The notes beneath the pieces were generated by a model that ran no database searches, was not told where the DNA came from, and saw nothing but the letters and a program-made list of their open reading frames with translations. 5,796 nucleotides of DNA from an uncultured Eubacteriales bacterium (GTDB lineage: Bacteria; Bacillota; Clostridia; Christensenellales; Pumilibacteraceae). Location: NCBI GenBank assembly GCA_900553005.1, contig USBU01000088.1, positions 1-5,796 of the forward strand, given 5' to 3'. Made by a program: the position numbers and the translations under genes. Shown piece after piece: positions 1 through 5,796 of this stretch. Numbering within the stretch: the first letter of the stretch is position 1; each line of letters opens with the position of its first letter.

Positions 1-49
1 ACGAGATGTAGCTCCGTCTCGTGGGCTCGGAGATGTGTATAAGAGACAG
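1..49 (+). other. Untrimmed Nextera i7-side adapter (artifact)
   Basis: This is synthetic sequence, not genome. Positions 31..49 are the 19-bp Tn5 mosaic end (AGATGTGTATAAGAGACAG). Positions 16..30 are the Nextera read-2 adapter stem (GTCTCGTGGGCTCGG). Positions 8..15 (GTAGCTCC) sit where the 8-base i7 index belongs, and 1..7 (ACGAGAT) is the end of the P7 flow-cell primer. From memory the index matches a Nextera XT v2 i7 index, which I could not check. Genuine DNA begins at about 50. An open frame that starts inside the adapter (MYKRQ...) is spurious. Confidence 0.98.
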
Positions 50-508
50 CCTGGACAACAGGTAAAAATAAGACCTGGATATCTGGCATATAGCTATATC
101 CATAAACCTGCGGCGATCGCCGGGAGAATCCTTGATTATAGATATTTCGTCGGGAGAAAACAATACGGTCATAATCACGCCCATAAGCTCTCCCAGCTTT
201 CTTACTTCGGCGCCGTTGATGGCCAAGCGTTTATTTGCGCGCTTGTCAAGCACGATTTCGACGCGCGACTTCCCTCCGCGGCCGACCGCGTCGGCGCGCA
301 ACCCGGCTCTTTCCTCGCCCCACATAATAAGCTCCTTATCGCGGGGCGTGCGCATACTTCTTCCGATACTGGTAAAATAAACCGCCTCCAGCAAATTAGT
401 TTTGCCCTGAGCGTTTTCGCCTAAAAAGACATTCAGGCCGGGCGCAAGGTCCAGTCTGAGCAAACCGTAATTCCGGTATTTATCCAATGTAATGCGCGAA
501 ATATACAT
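50..508 (-). CDS. recF: RecF, recombination/repair ATPase, N-terminal 153 residues (truncated by contig end)
   Basis: RecF is an SMC-like ABC ATPase that binds DNA at gaps and, with RecO and RecR, helps load RecA during recombinational repair in the cytoplasm. The reading runs in frame from ATG at 508 to the adapter junction at 50, giving 153 of the usual roughly 360 residues. The start MYISRITLDKYRNY is the typical RecF first strand with the R-N-Y motif. The Walker A loop is GENAQGKTN (residues 30-38). Residues 116-137 (LFSPDEI... PGDRRRFMD) form the conserved RecF block, including P119, D120 and R132-R134. The ABC signature and Walker B lie beyond the contig end. No Shine-Dalgarno precedes the ATG, and a promoter -10 box lies only 7 nt upstream, so the mRNA is probably leaderless. 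In many Firmicutes recF follows dnaA-dnaN-yaaA; here the upstream gene is an unrelated surface-type protein. The identification is secure from the sequence motifs. Confidence 0.95.
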
Positions 509-515
509 CGTGAAA

Positions 516-545
516 ATTATAGCACAGCAGCGAATAAAAACGCAA
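516..545 (-). promoter_or_regulatory. Extended -10 sigma-A-type promoter for recF
   Basis: On the minus strand a perfect TATAAT (521..516) is preceded by TGC, which makes an extended -10 element (TGnTATAAT). A weak -35, TTGCGT (545..540), lies 18 nt upstream. Only 7 nt (TTTCACG) separate the -10 from the recF ATG, so transcription should start at or within a base or two of the A of the start codon. Confidence 0.7.
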
Positions 546-724
546 TCTATTTTTATCCCTTTCGATTTTCAGTTTTAAAAGCTGCCGCCTCCGCAGACCG
601 CAACCTAAAAATCACGATATTTAAAAAAGACGATATAATAAAGCGGACGATTCTAAAAGTAAAATCCGACAAATTTCTAATAAACCGAGCCGCACCGTAT
701 GTTGCTTATATTTAAATTACTTAA

Positions 725-759
725 ACGCGGCCGGCGGAATACTTCCCGTCCGGCCGCGT
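725..759 (-). terminator. GC-rich hairpin, probable terminator of the 967-residue gene
   Basis: A perfect 10-bp inverted repeat (ACGCGGCCGG at 725..734 with CCGGCCGCGT at 750..759) extends to about 13 bp with one bulged base and closes an 8-base loop. On the minus strand it lies 125 nt past the stop codon of the large gene and is followed by only a weak T-rich run (TTAAGTAATTT). The stem is very strong but the U-tract is poor. It could instead be a transcript-stabilising 3' structure or a site acting on both strands. Confidence 0.55.
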
Positions 760-884
760 CTCGGTTTGATTCCTATTTACGCTTGCCTGCCAAGCAAATA
801 TATTGACGTCAGCCGGTGACATTCCGCCCCGCAAAACGAATGACGGGACGAATTTTAAGCTCGGCGTATCAAGCCGTTCGTTTT

Positions 885-3788
885 TTACAGCGCTGCGGAA
901 AAATTATCAATATAATATGCCAGTCTGCCTATCTGCATCTCAAGACGCGAAAACTCTCCCTCGCTGTCCGCATCGAAATAAGTGATCATCTTTTCAAGAA
1001 TAACGCGTTGATCCGCGGACATATTGTTGACTGTCATAACGGTCTCATACGAGTCGCCGTTCACGGCAGCCTTATTTACTTTAAATGTAGCGTAAACGGT
1101 ATCCGCGACTAACAGACTCGTGTCGCCGCGCTCGCCCTCCAAATACCGGCTCAGCTCATACTCAAAAGTAAAGTACATTACGTCCTCTCCGCCGGCGGAC
1201 GAGCTTCCGCCGTCGTAATAACCGACCAGATTTCTCAGGTCTATCGATATCGCAGGAATTCCCGCCGTACCGCCGCTGATCAGCGAATTAAGCTTATCCA
1301 CCTTAACGACGTCGTTATCCCTGTCAAAATAATCGGAATCGCTTTCGTTGTAAACGCGGTTATAGCTGCCGTCGTCCGCCGTGAGATATGTTTTTTCGGC
1401 GCCGTCCTCGCCAACCGTGCAAGTCGGAGGCAGGTCGTAAACACCGCGGAGCGCGTTATGAATCTCGCTTCCGGAAAGCATTATCGCCTCGCCGTTATAG
1501 GTCTTAGACTCGTCGTACTTAAACAACTGCTTTGCAAGCAGCGAGAATACGTCCGGAACTACCAGCTTGCCGGCGGCGATCTCAACTCCGCCGAGCGTAT
1601 TGTTCATTTTTATTATCGCCTCTCTGACGGGTTTGCCGATCTTATCAGTAAGACTTTCGGCGCTGAAATCATTTAACCCCGCCTTTTTAAGCACCTCTAT
1701 CATCTCGTCGGTACGAGCGCCTGAAAGATCGGCATACTTAAGAGAAGGCGCGGAAAGATATTTATCCGCCAGTTCAGGAGTAATATCCATTTTCACGATA
1801 AGTCCTAATTTATCGCCGGCAAGACCGGACACAAAATCAAGCCCGCCGTAAATATTACCGACGTTTACGATAATACCCATAGTAACGTACTTGCGCCTGA
1901 CGGTCGCACGCGCAGACGGCGACAAAGCCGTATCCGCTCCGTCCGACTCGGTAAACTCTATCGTTTCCTCCGGACCGACGGATAGCGAAACGAATTTAAG
2001 CTTAACTCCGTCCGAAAGCGTATTGCCGTCAGTCTGCCCTGTGTCCGAACCGAATACCGACTTAACCTGAGCGTCGATAAGCGCAGCCAGCATCTTATCC
2101 GTCAGATTGAATTTTATTGTCTCGTCGGACTGGTTTATAAACCACTGCGATTTATCCGCAGATTCCTCACCGCCCATCTTTTTTGACAAAAGCGTCGGAT
2201 CGAAAAGCTCTGACAGCTCTATTCCGACCGCAATATCGCTGTCGCCCACGCCCATAAGCGAAGCCACGTCGTCAAACGAAAGCGATATATACGGCAGCAG
2301 CGTAAGCTGCTCGAAATTGCCGTCCGGAATTTCGCCCGTCACCTCGTAAGGCTCCTCTAAAGAGCGATATACCGTTTCTTTGGGCAAACCGTTCTCCTCG
2401 GGTATGACGCCGCCTGCGAAATTAAGTTTTCCCGCAACATAAACAACGCCTTCCTCGTTTTTCCAGGCCGGCGAATGATAAGCTTTATCTCCGTCGCTGT
2501 AAAACTCGGTGCGAATCAGATATTTTGTCCTGAATTCGCGCATGAACTCCTCTCGATAATCCACGACGTCCGCACCCTCTACCGGTACGGGAGAATAAAT
2601 TTCCTCTCCGCCGACAAGATATTTATCCTCGAATAACAGCTCGGAATTGTCGGACAGCATTTTTTCCGTATCCGCGGCAAGCACGCTTGTATAAAGCGAA
2701 GCAAGCTCCGGTCCGGATATATCCTTACCTTCAAACACCGTGCTTGCAAGCGCCGAAAAGATATCGAACTTTATTTCTCCCGCGCTCACGTTTTTATCAA
2801 AATCCAAATACGTATCGGCCGCCTTTATAAATGCGCCGGCATAAGTTTCCGCCATATTGTTGAGAAATTCGCGCGCGTCGGTTACTTCGCTGCCCGTAAG
2901 CTTCAAAACGCCGGTAATAATCTTATAAACGTTTTCCTGCTTTTCGGCGTTCATGTTGTTGATAACGAACCCTGATGAAATCGTGTCGCCGAGCTCAACG
3001 TTTACGGTAATAAAAATTTCCTTAGGCACTACGGCCTTCAATATACCCGCGGCCCACGATGGAATCTGGTCTATCGAGCCCACTGTCTCGCGCACCGGAA
3101 CGCCCGCCGTAAGAGAAACGCAGGGATTTCCGGCAGTGCTGCGGCTGAGCATAAGCTGCTCCAACGCTAAATTTTCTATGCCGGGCACCTCCGCTTCCTT
3201 AAGCGCAGGCTCCGCCATCTGACGGACAAACGACAACAGCTGTCTGTCGGTCAGTACAACCACGAAATCCTCGTTATAATTTCCGCTTAAATCGTATTCG
3301 TCGGTAAATTTGGCCCGAATGCCCTGCACGTCTATGTTATCCTGACATAAAAGATTACTCAACGCGCCGGCGGCGTCATCGTCCGCCGCAGCAAGTCTGA
3401 CCGCAGCAATCTGAGCGTCCGCAGCGGTACCGGTTTCCGCGTTTGTAAGAGCGCCGGTAAGAGCGGTGAGGGTATCCGCGTCCAAAGTTCCTTCCTTAAG
3501 ATAAAGCTGCTTTTCCACCGCGGAGTAAAAATTATTTTCATCGTCAGCGCCGGGAGCATTGGTAATAATTTTTTCACGATCAGCGCCGTACAGACTGCTG
3601 ACGACGCCTATCGTTTCGCTCAGCGACAAATCAAAGGTCGCACGCACATATTTGTCCGCAAAATACCAGCCCACGCCTACGCCCGAGCCAAGAATGACGA
3701 TAAATACCAGACAAAAAATGGCAAGACAGCCGCAGCAGCCTACGCCTTTCTTTTTGGGTTTAATAGTGTTTTCGTCACTTTTTTTCAT
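885..3788 (-). CDS. Uncharacterised 967-residue membrane-anchored extracytoplasmic protein with internal repeats
   Basis: I do not recognise a named family. The N-terminus is short and basic (KPKKK, residues 11-14 region), followed by a cysteine cluster (C18, C19, C21, C26) and one hydrophobic segment at about 20-43 that ends in a glycine-alternating stretch (G34, G36, G38, G40). This fits a signal anchor with about 920 residues outside the cell. The cysteines precede the hydrophobic core, so this is not a lipobox. The exported part is acidic, mixed strand and helix, with no obvious enzyme motif, cell-wall sorting signal or second membrane segment. By eye it holds two long similar halves, about 174-555 and 557-960, sharing anchors in the same order, such as LTDRQLLSFV/LTDKMLAALI and DIFSALASTVF/DVFSLLAKQLF. 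The start at 3788 is supported by GAGG (3799..3796) at 7 nt spacing. The gene is monocistronic, with its own strong promoter and a downstream hairpin. A role in the cell envelope is inferred from topology only. Confidence 0.9.
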   Translation of the reverse strand: MKKSDENTIKPKKKGVGCCGCLAIFCLVFIVILGSGVGVGWYFADKYVRATFDLSLSETIGVVSSLYGADREKIITNAPGADDENNFYSAVEKQLYLKEGTLDADTLTALTGALTNAETGTAADAQIAAVRLAAADDDAAGALSNLLCQDNIDVQGIRAKFTDEYDLSGNYNEDFVVVLTDRQLLSFVRQMAEPALKEAEVPGIENLALEQLMLSRSTAGNPCVSLTAGVPVRETVGSIDQIPSWAAGILKAVVPKEIFITVNVELGDTISSGFVINNMNAEKQENVYKIITGVLKLTGSEVTDAREFLNNMAETYAGAFIKAADTYLDFDKNVSAGEIKFDIFSALASTVFEGKDISGPELASLYTSVLAADTEKMLSDNSELLFEDKYLVGGEEIYSPVPVEGADVVDYREEFMREFRTKYLIRTEFYSDGDKAYHSPAWKNEEGVVYVAGKLNFAGGVIPEENGLPKETVYRSLEEPYEVTGEIPDGNFEQLTLLPYISLSFDDVASLMGVGDSDIAVGIELSELFDPTLLSKKMGGEESADKSQWFINQSDETIKFNLTDKMLAALIDAQVKSVFGSDTGQTDGNTLSDGVKLKFVSLSVGPEETIEFTESDGADTALSPSARATVRRKYVTMGIIVNVGNIYGGLDFVSGLAGDKLGLIVKMDITPELADKYLSAPSLKYADLSGARTDEMIEVLKKAGLNDFSAESLTDKIGKPVREAIIKMNNTLGGVEIAAGKLVVPDVFSLLAKQLFKYDESKTYNGEAIMLSGSEIHNALRGVYDLPPTCTVGEDGAEKTYLTADDGSYNRVYNESDSDYFDRDNDVVKVDKLNSLISGGTAGIPAISIDLRNLVGYYDGGSSSAGGEDVMYFTFEYELSRYLEGERGDTSLLVADTVYATFKVNKAAVNGDSYETVMTVNNMSADQRVILEKMITYFDADSEGEFSRLEMQIGRLAYYIDNFSAAL
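909..2120 (-). repeat. Second half (R2) of a putative internal protein duplication
   Basis: This stretch encodes residues about 557-960 of the large protein. It contains LTDKMLAALI (562-571), DVFSLLAKQLF (746-756), LSGSEIHNAL (771-780), PAISI (845-849) and MSADQRVILEKM (923-934). These fall in the same order as counterparts in the first half. The match was made by eye at protein level and is diverged, with unequal spacers. No DNA-level repeat is visible. Confidence 0.4.
2124..3269 (-). repeat. First half (R1) of a putative internal protein duplication
   Basis: This stretch encodes residues about 174-555 of the large protein. It contains LTDRQLLSFV (179-188), NNMNAEKQENVYKII (277-291), DIFSALASTVF (342-352), ISGPELASLY (357-366), PYISL (499-503) and ESADKSQWFINQ (542-553). 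Each has a plausible counterpart in the same order in residues 557-960. The NNM-S/N-A-(D/E) element also resembles the one at 921-926. Ancient duplication is an inference. Confidence 0.4.
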
Positions 3789-3795
3789 AATAAAA

Positions 3796-3868
3796 CCTCG
3801 TTCAGCCGCGTTTTTACACAGCTATGCTTCTGTAATTATATTATATAGACGCAGCTGGATTTAGTCAA
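3796..3868 (-). promoter_or_regulatory. Near-consensus sigma-A promoter and RBS of the 967-residue gene
   Basis: On the minus strand the -35 is TTGACT (3868..3863), the spacer is exactly 17 nt, and the -10 is a perfect TATAAT (3845..3840). Transcription should begin near 3833, giving a 5' leader of about 45 nt. The leader ends with GAGG (3799..3796), 7 nt from the ATG at 3788. Eleven of twelve hexamer bases match consensus, so strong, possibly housekeeping, transcription is expected. Confidence 0.85.
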
Positions 3869-3978
3869 CGGACAAAGGCTTGAATCGCCTAAATTTAATT
3901 AACATTTAATATTGCCGCTGCGGAAAAACAGTCGGCAAAGATCCGATCGGACGGCATAGTCAATTATTGTCTCAAGCG

Positions 3979-4002
3979 AAAAAAAAGACCTTTATTAAAG
4001 TC
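3979..4002 (-). terminator. Possible secondary intrinsic terminator downstream of galK
   Basis: On the minus strand GACTTTAATAAAGGTC (4002..3987) can form a short AT-rich stem with one bulged G, directly followed by eight T residues (3986..3979). The U-tract is excellent but the stem is weak. It may back up the galK terminator and shield the next promoter from read-through. Confidence 0.4.
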
Positions 4003-4112
4003 ATCCGCAATCATAACGCCCGAAAAAGACTTCTCGCAGCTTTATATCATACCGGTTCTTTTCAAGTCATAAACCGATCGGCATAAAGCTTTCGGCCTTA
4101 ATTTTTCCGCAT

Positions 4113-4142
4113 AAAAAACCCGGAGGAAAAATTCCTTCCGGG
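4113..4142 (-). terminator. Rho-independent terminator of galK
   Basis: On the minus strand CCCGGAAGGAA pairs with TTCCTCCGGG to give a 10-bp stem with one bulged A and a 3-base loop (4142..4119). Six T residues follow (4118..4113). The hairpin begins 17 nt past the galK stop codon. This is a textbook intrinsic terminator for the ATPase-galK transcript. Confidence 0.9.
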
Positions 4143-4159
4143 CCTTTGTCTGCATATTT

Positions 4160-5341
4160 TTATTCGGTAATTTCCTGAGCGCCGTTTTCTATGCTGGTCT
4201 TGTAAAAGGCAGCGCGCACGCCCATGTCGCCGTAATACTTTTCATCCACGTATTTGATAAACTCGTCCACTTTATCCTTTTCGACAAGCGACACTGTACA
4301 ACCGCCGAATCCCGCGCCCGTCATTCTGGATCCTATGCATCCGGCAAACTCACGTGAACGAGCGGATAATGCGTCGAGATAATCTCCGGTGACTTCGTAA
4401 AGATCGCGCAGCGAATAATGCGACTGATTGAGAAACTCGCCGAATTTCTCGATTTCGCCGTTTTTCAGAGCAATCGCGCTGGCCTTGACGCGCGCGCACT
4501 CCTCGATAACGTGCTTAGCGCGGTCATAGACCTTACCGGACAGCACCTCGGAGCCAGCCTTTGCAAACTGCTCGGGCGTGATATCCGCAAGACAGGATGC
4601 CGAAGGAATAACCGTCTGAAGCTTTTTAAGCGCCTCCTCCGTTTCGGCGCGGCGTTCGTTATACTTGCTGTCCTGAAGCGAACGCGGCTTATTGCAGTTG
4701 GCTATTACCAGCTGATATTTGCCAAGCTCGAGAGGTATGTAATCGTACTCCAATGTTTTGCAGTTCAGCAATATAGCATTGTCTTTTTTACCCAGCGACG
4801 ACGCAAACTGATCCATAATTCCGCAATTCACGCCGTTATAGGTATTTTCGGAACGCTGTCCCAATACCGCAAGCTGCACCAGATCCACACCCTTGCCGCC
4901 CTCCTCGGACGAAAAAGTAGCCAAGGTCATCCCCGTAGCGACTTCGATGGAGGCGGAGGAAGACAGTCCGGAGCCGAACGGCACCGTAGTATCGTACAGC
5001 AGATCGCAGCCTACTATAGTATAACCTTCGTTTTGCATAACGTAAGCGACGCCCGCCTGATAATCTCCCCACGGTAAATCGCGGTAAGCGTTCAGATTGC
5101 CGATATCGAGCGTAACTTTGTCGTCTATTGTCGTCGCCGCAAGGCGTATTTTATCGGTCTTTGTCTTTCTTGCGACTACGGTAGTACACAAGTTGAGCGC
5201 CGCGGGAAAAACCTTTCCACCGCAATAATCGATATGCTCGCCTATAAGATTCACTCTGCCCGCCGCGGAAAAAACCCGCAGATCGTCCGCGCTTCCGCCG
5301 TACAGTGCGACGAAGCTTTCCTTTAATTCATTGGTTGTCAC
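4160..5341 (-). CDS. galK: Galactokinase (GHMP kinase family)
   Basis: GalK phosphorylates galactose at C1 with ATP, the first committed step of the Leloir pathway, in the cytoplasm. At 393 residues it is full length. The galactokinase signature GRVNLIGEHIDYCGG is at residues 28-42, with R29 as the expected transition-state arginine and E35, H36 and D38 as sugar-binding positions. The GHMP ATP loop PFGSGLSSSAS is at 121-131, CGIMDQF at 173-179 supplies the catalytic base D177, and the third GHMP motif MTGAGFGGC is at 340-348. The start is GTG at 5341, chosen because AGGAG (5355..5351) lies 9 nt upstream and no in-frame ATG fits better. It overlaps the upstream gene by 14 bp, which suggests translational coupling and a shared transcript, and it ends at a strong terminator. 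No promoter of its own, and no galT or galE, is visible here. The signature carries HIDYCGG rather than the common bacterial HTDYNGG, resembling the eukaryotic GALK2/Gal1 form from memory, so a GalNAc or other sugar substrate is a minor alternative. Confidence 0.96.
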   Translation of the reverse strand: MTTNELKESFVALYGGSADDLRVFSAAGRVNLIGEHIDYCGGKVFPAALNLCTTVVARKTKTDKIRLAATTIDDKVTLDIGNLNAYRDLPWGDYQAGVAYVMQNEGYTIVGCDLLYDTTVPFGSGLSSSASIEVATGMTLATFSSEEGGKGVDLVQLAVLGQRSENTYNGVNCGIMDQFASSLGKKDNAILLNCKTLEYDYIPLELGKYQLVIANCNKPRSLQDSKYNERRAETEEALKKLQTVIPSASCLADITPEQFAKAGSEVLSGKVYDRAKHVIEECARVKASAIALKNGEIEKFGEFLNQSHYSLRDLYEVTGDYLDALSARSREFAGCIGSRMTGAGFGGCTVSLVEKDKVDEFIKYVDEKYYGDMGVRAAFYKTSIENGAQEITE

Positions 5342-5769
5342 TTTTCTTTTCTCCTATTTTGATTTTAGATAACAAAAACGTTAAAAGCGAAAGTATAAAA
5401 TAATTGAGCAGTATCACGGTGGTCAGGAAGGTAATATTGGCAAAGCCTATTTTAAGAACGGACACGATATCACCGAACGGCGTGACCGTACCCAGCCGCG
5501 CGAACATATCGAGAAACGCGGTAAGCACGACCGAAGAAAGCACGAACGTAAATATCACCAGCACGGCGCGGTAAGCGTTAAACGGCTGACAGATCTTGAC
5601 AAGAGCCATAATACCCGTAAACATTACGGCGCTTACAAGCATGGTCGTATATATTTGCTCCGTCAAAGCTATACCGTAGCTTCCGCCGATACGGTCGTAA
5701 AAATACACCGACATGACCGCGATCGCCAAGGTAATGCCGCCGGGCACGCATCGCTTCAGCACGTTGGAC
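5328..5769 (-). CDS. C-terminal fragment of a membrane protein, probably a P-type cation ATPase
   Basis: Only the last 146 complete codons are present. The 5' part is lost at the adapter junction, and the residues MCIRD that an open-frame reading would place at its start come from adapter. Counting from the first genuine residue (S, codon 5768..5766), four hydrophobic segments lie at about 9-24, 41-60, 67-88 and 111-134, followed by a basic tail (KIKIGEKKSDNQ). The opening NVLKRCVPGG and the element KICQPFN between helices 2 and 3 resemble, from memory, the C-terminal membrane domain of HAD-type P-type ATPases that pump cations. The ATP-binding and phosphorylation domains would lie upstream, so the family and ion cannot be confirmed. 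Another polytopic transporter is possible. The stop codon overlaps the galK start by 14 bp, so the two genes are probably co-transcribed. Confidence 0.6.
5351..5355 (-). promoter_or_regulatory. Ribosome binding site of galK inside the upstream gene
   Basis: AGGAG on the minus strand lies 9 nt before the GTG at 5341, within the last codons of the upstream membrane protein. It decides the GTG start and means ribosomes finishing the upstream gene pass directly over the galK initiation site. Confidence 0.85.
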
Positions 5770-5796
5770 CTGTCTCTTATACACATCTCCGAGCCC
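5770..5796 (-). other. Untrimmed Nextera i7-side adapter (artifact)
   Basis: Positions 5770..5788 are the reverse complement of the Tn5 mosaic end (CTGTCTCTTATACACATCT). Positions 5789..5796 (CCGAGCCC) continue into the same i7-side stem found at the left end. This is synthetic sequence. It creates the false N-terminus MCIRDR on the minus strand. Confidence 0.98.

Larger units (their letters stand above)
509..884. other. Non-coding gap between the 967-residue gene and recF
   Basis: These 376 bases carry no convincing gene on either strand. They hold the recF promoter (516..545), the strong GC-rich hairpin (725..759), and a weaker inverted repeat, AAAACGAA at 833..840 with TTCGTTTT at 877..884, which closes a 36-base loop just past the stop codon of the large gene. 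An 8-bp palindrome TGACGTCA lies at 804..811. The part from about 546 to 720 is AT-rich and I see no structure in it. No cluster of DnaA boxes marks an origin. Confidence 0.6.
3789..4159. other. Non-coding gap between galK and the 967-residue gene
   Basis: These 371 bases are AT-rich and hold no convincing gene. In minus-strand order they contain the galK terminator (4142..4113), a second weak terminator-like hairpin (4002..3979), the promoter of the large gene (3868..3840) and its RBS. Two copies of the palindrome CCGATCGG (4074..4081 and, inside TCCGATCGGA, 3942..3951) lie upstream of that promoter. Both are followed within a few bases by CGGCATA. Confidence 0.6.

Noticed and set aside
35..424. 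129-residue open frame on the plus strand
   Set aside because: It starts in the Nextera adapter (MYKRQ) and runs antisense to recF, whose Walker A and RecF motifs are unmistakable.
478..560. DnaA-box-like 9-mers (TTATCCAAT near 480, TTATCCCTT near 556) as an origin near recF
   Set aside because: There are only two poor matches to TTATCCACA, one of them inside recF, with no cluster and no AT-rich unwinding region pattern.
634..639. TATAAT on the plus strand as a promoter
   Set aside because: There is no acceptable -35 at 16-18 nt and no gene downstream on the plus strand.
804..811. TGACGTCA palindrome as an operator
   Set aside because: It is a single 8-bp palindrome far from any promoter and is probably chance.
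803..1112. Two overlapping small plus-strand frames across the end of the large gene
   Set aside because: They overlap the 3' end of the 967-residue gene in antisense, lack a clear RBS, and their products look like random sequence.
3660..3737. Lipoprotein signal in the 967-residue protein
   Set aside because: The cysteines C18-C26 come before or at the start of the hydrophobic segment, not after it, so no lipobox is formed.
4418..5077. 219-residue open frame on the plus strand
   Set aside because: It lies wholly antisense to galK, has no RBS that I can see and no recognisable motif. It is a shadow of the coding gene.

Overview
The window looks like an assembled metagenomic or draft-genome contig from a low-to-mid GC Gram-positive, most likely an uncultured Clostridia-type Firmicute. 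This rests on purine-rich Shine-Dalgarno sites, near-consensus sigma-A promoters, a clostridial-looking galactokinase, and a large surface-type protein with an N-terminal membrane anchor. Species cannot be named. Both ends are not genomic: positions 1..49 and 5770..5796 are Illumina Nextera transposase adapter that was never trimmed. Genuine DNA runs from about 50 to 5769.

Every gene lies on the minus strand, so the layout is best read from right to left. (1) At 5769..5328 is the 3' end of a four-helix membrane protein, probably the C-terminal membrane domain of a P-type cation ATPase. It overlaps galK by 14 bp. (2) galK, at 5341..4160, is a complete galactokinase that starts at GTG and ends at a clear intrinsic terminator (4142..4113), with a weaker second terminator at 4002..3979. 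(3) After about 370 bp of non-coding DNA, a near-perfect promoter (TTGACT-17-TATAAT, 3868..3840) drives a single 967-residue gene (3788..885). It encodes an unrecognised membrane-anchored extracytoplasmic protein that appears to contain a long internal duplication. (4) A 376 bp gap holds a strong GC-rich hairpin (759..725) and an extended -10 promoter. (5) The promoter lies so close to recF (508..50) that the message should be leaderless. recF is cut by the contig end after 153 codons.

The genes form three separate transcription units: ATPase-galK, the 967-residue gene alone, and recF. Nothing in the sequence shows that they work together. galK belongs to galactose use (Leloir pathway), recF to recombinational repair, and the ATPase fragment to ion transport. 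The most novel items are the uncharacterised 967-residue protein with its repeat architecture, and the leaderless recF placed away from dnaA-dnaN. No mobile element, CRISPR array, tRNA or rRNA was found.
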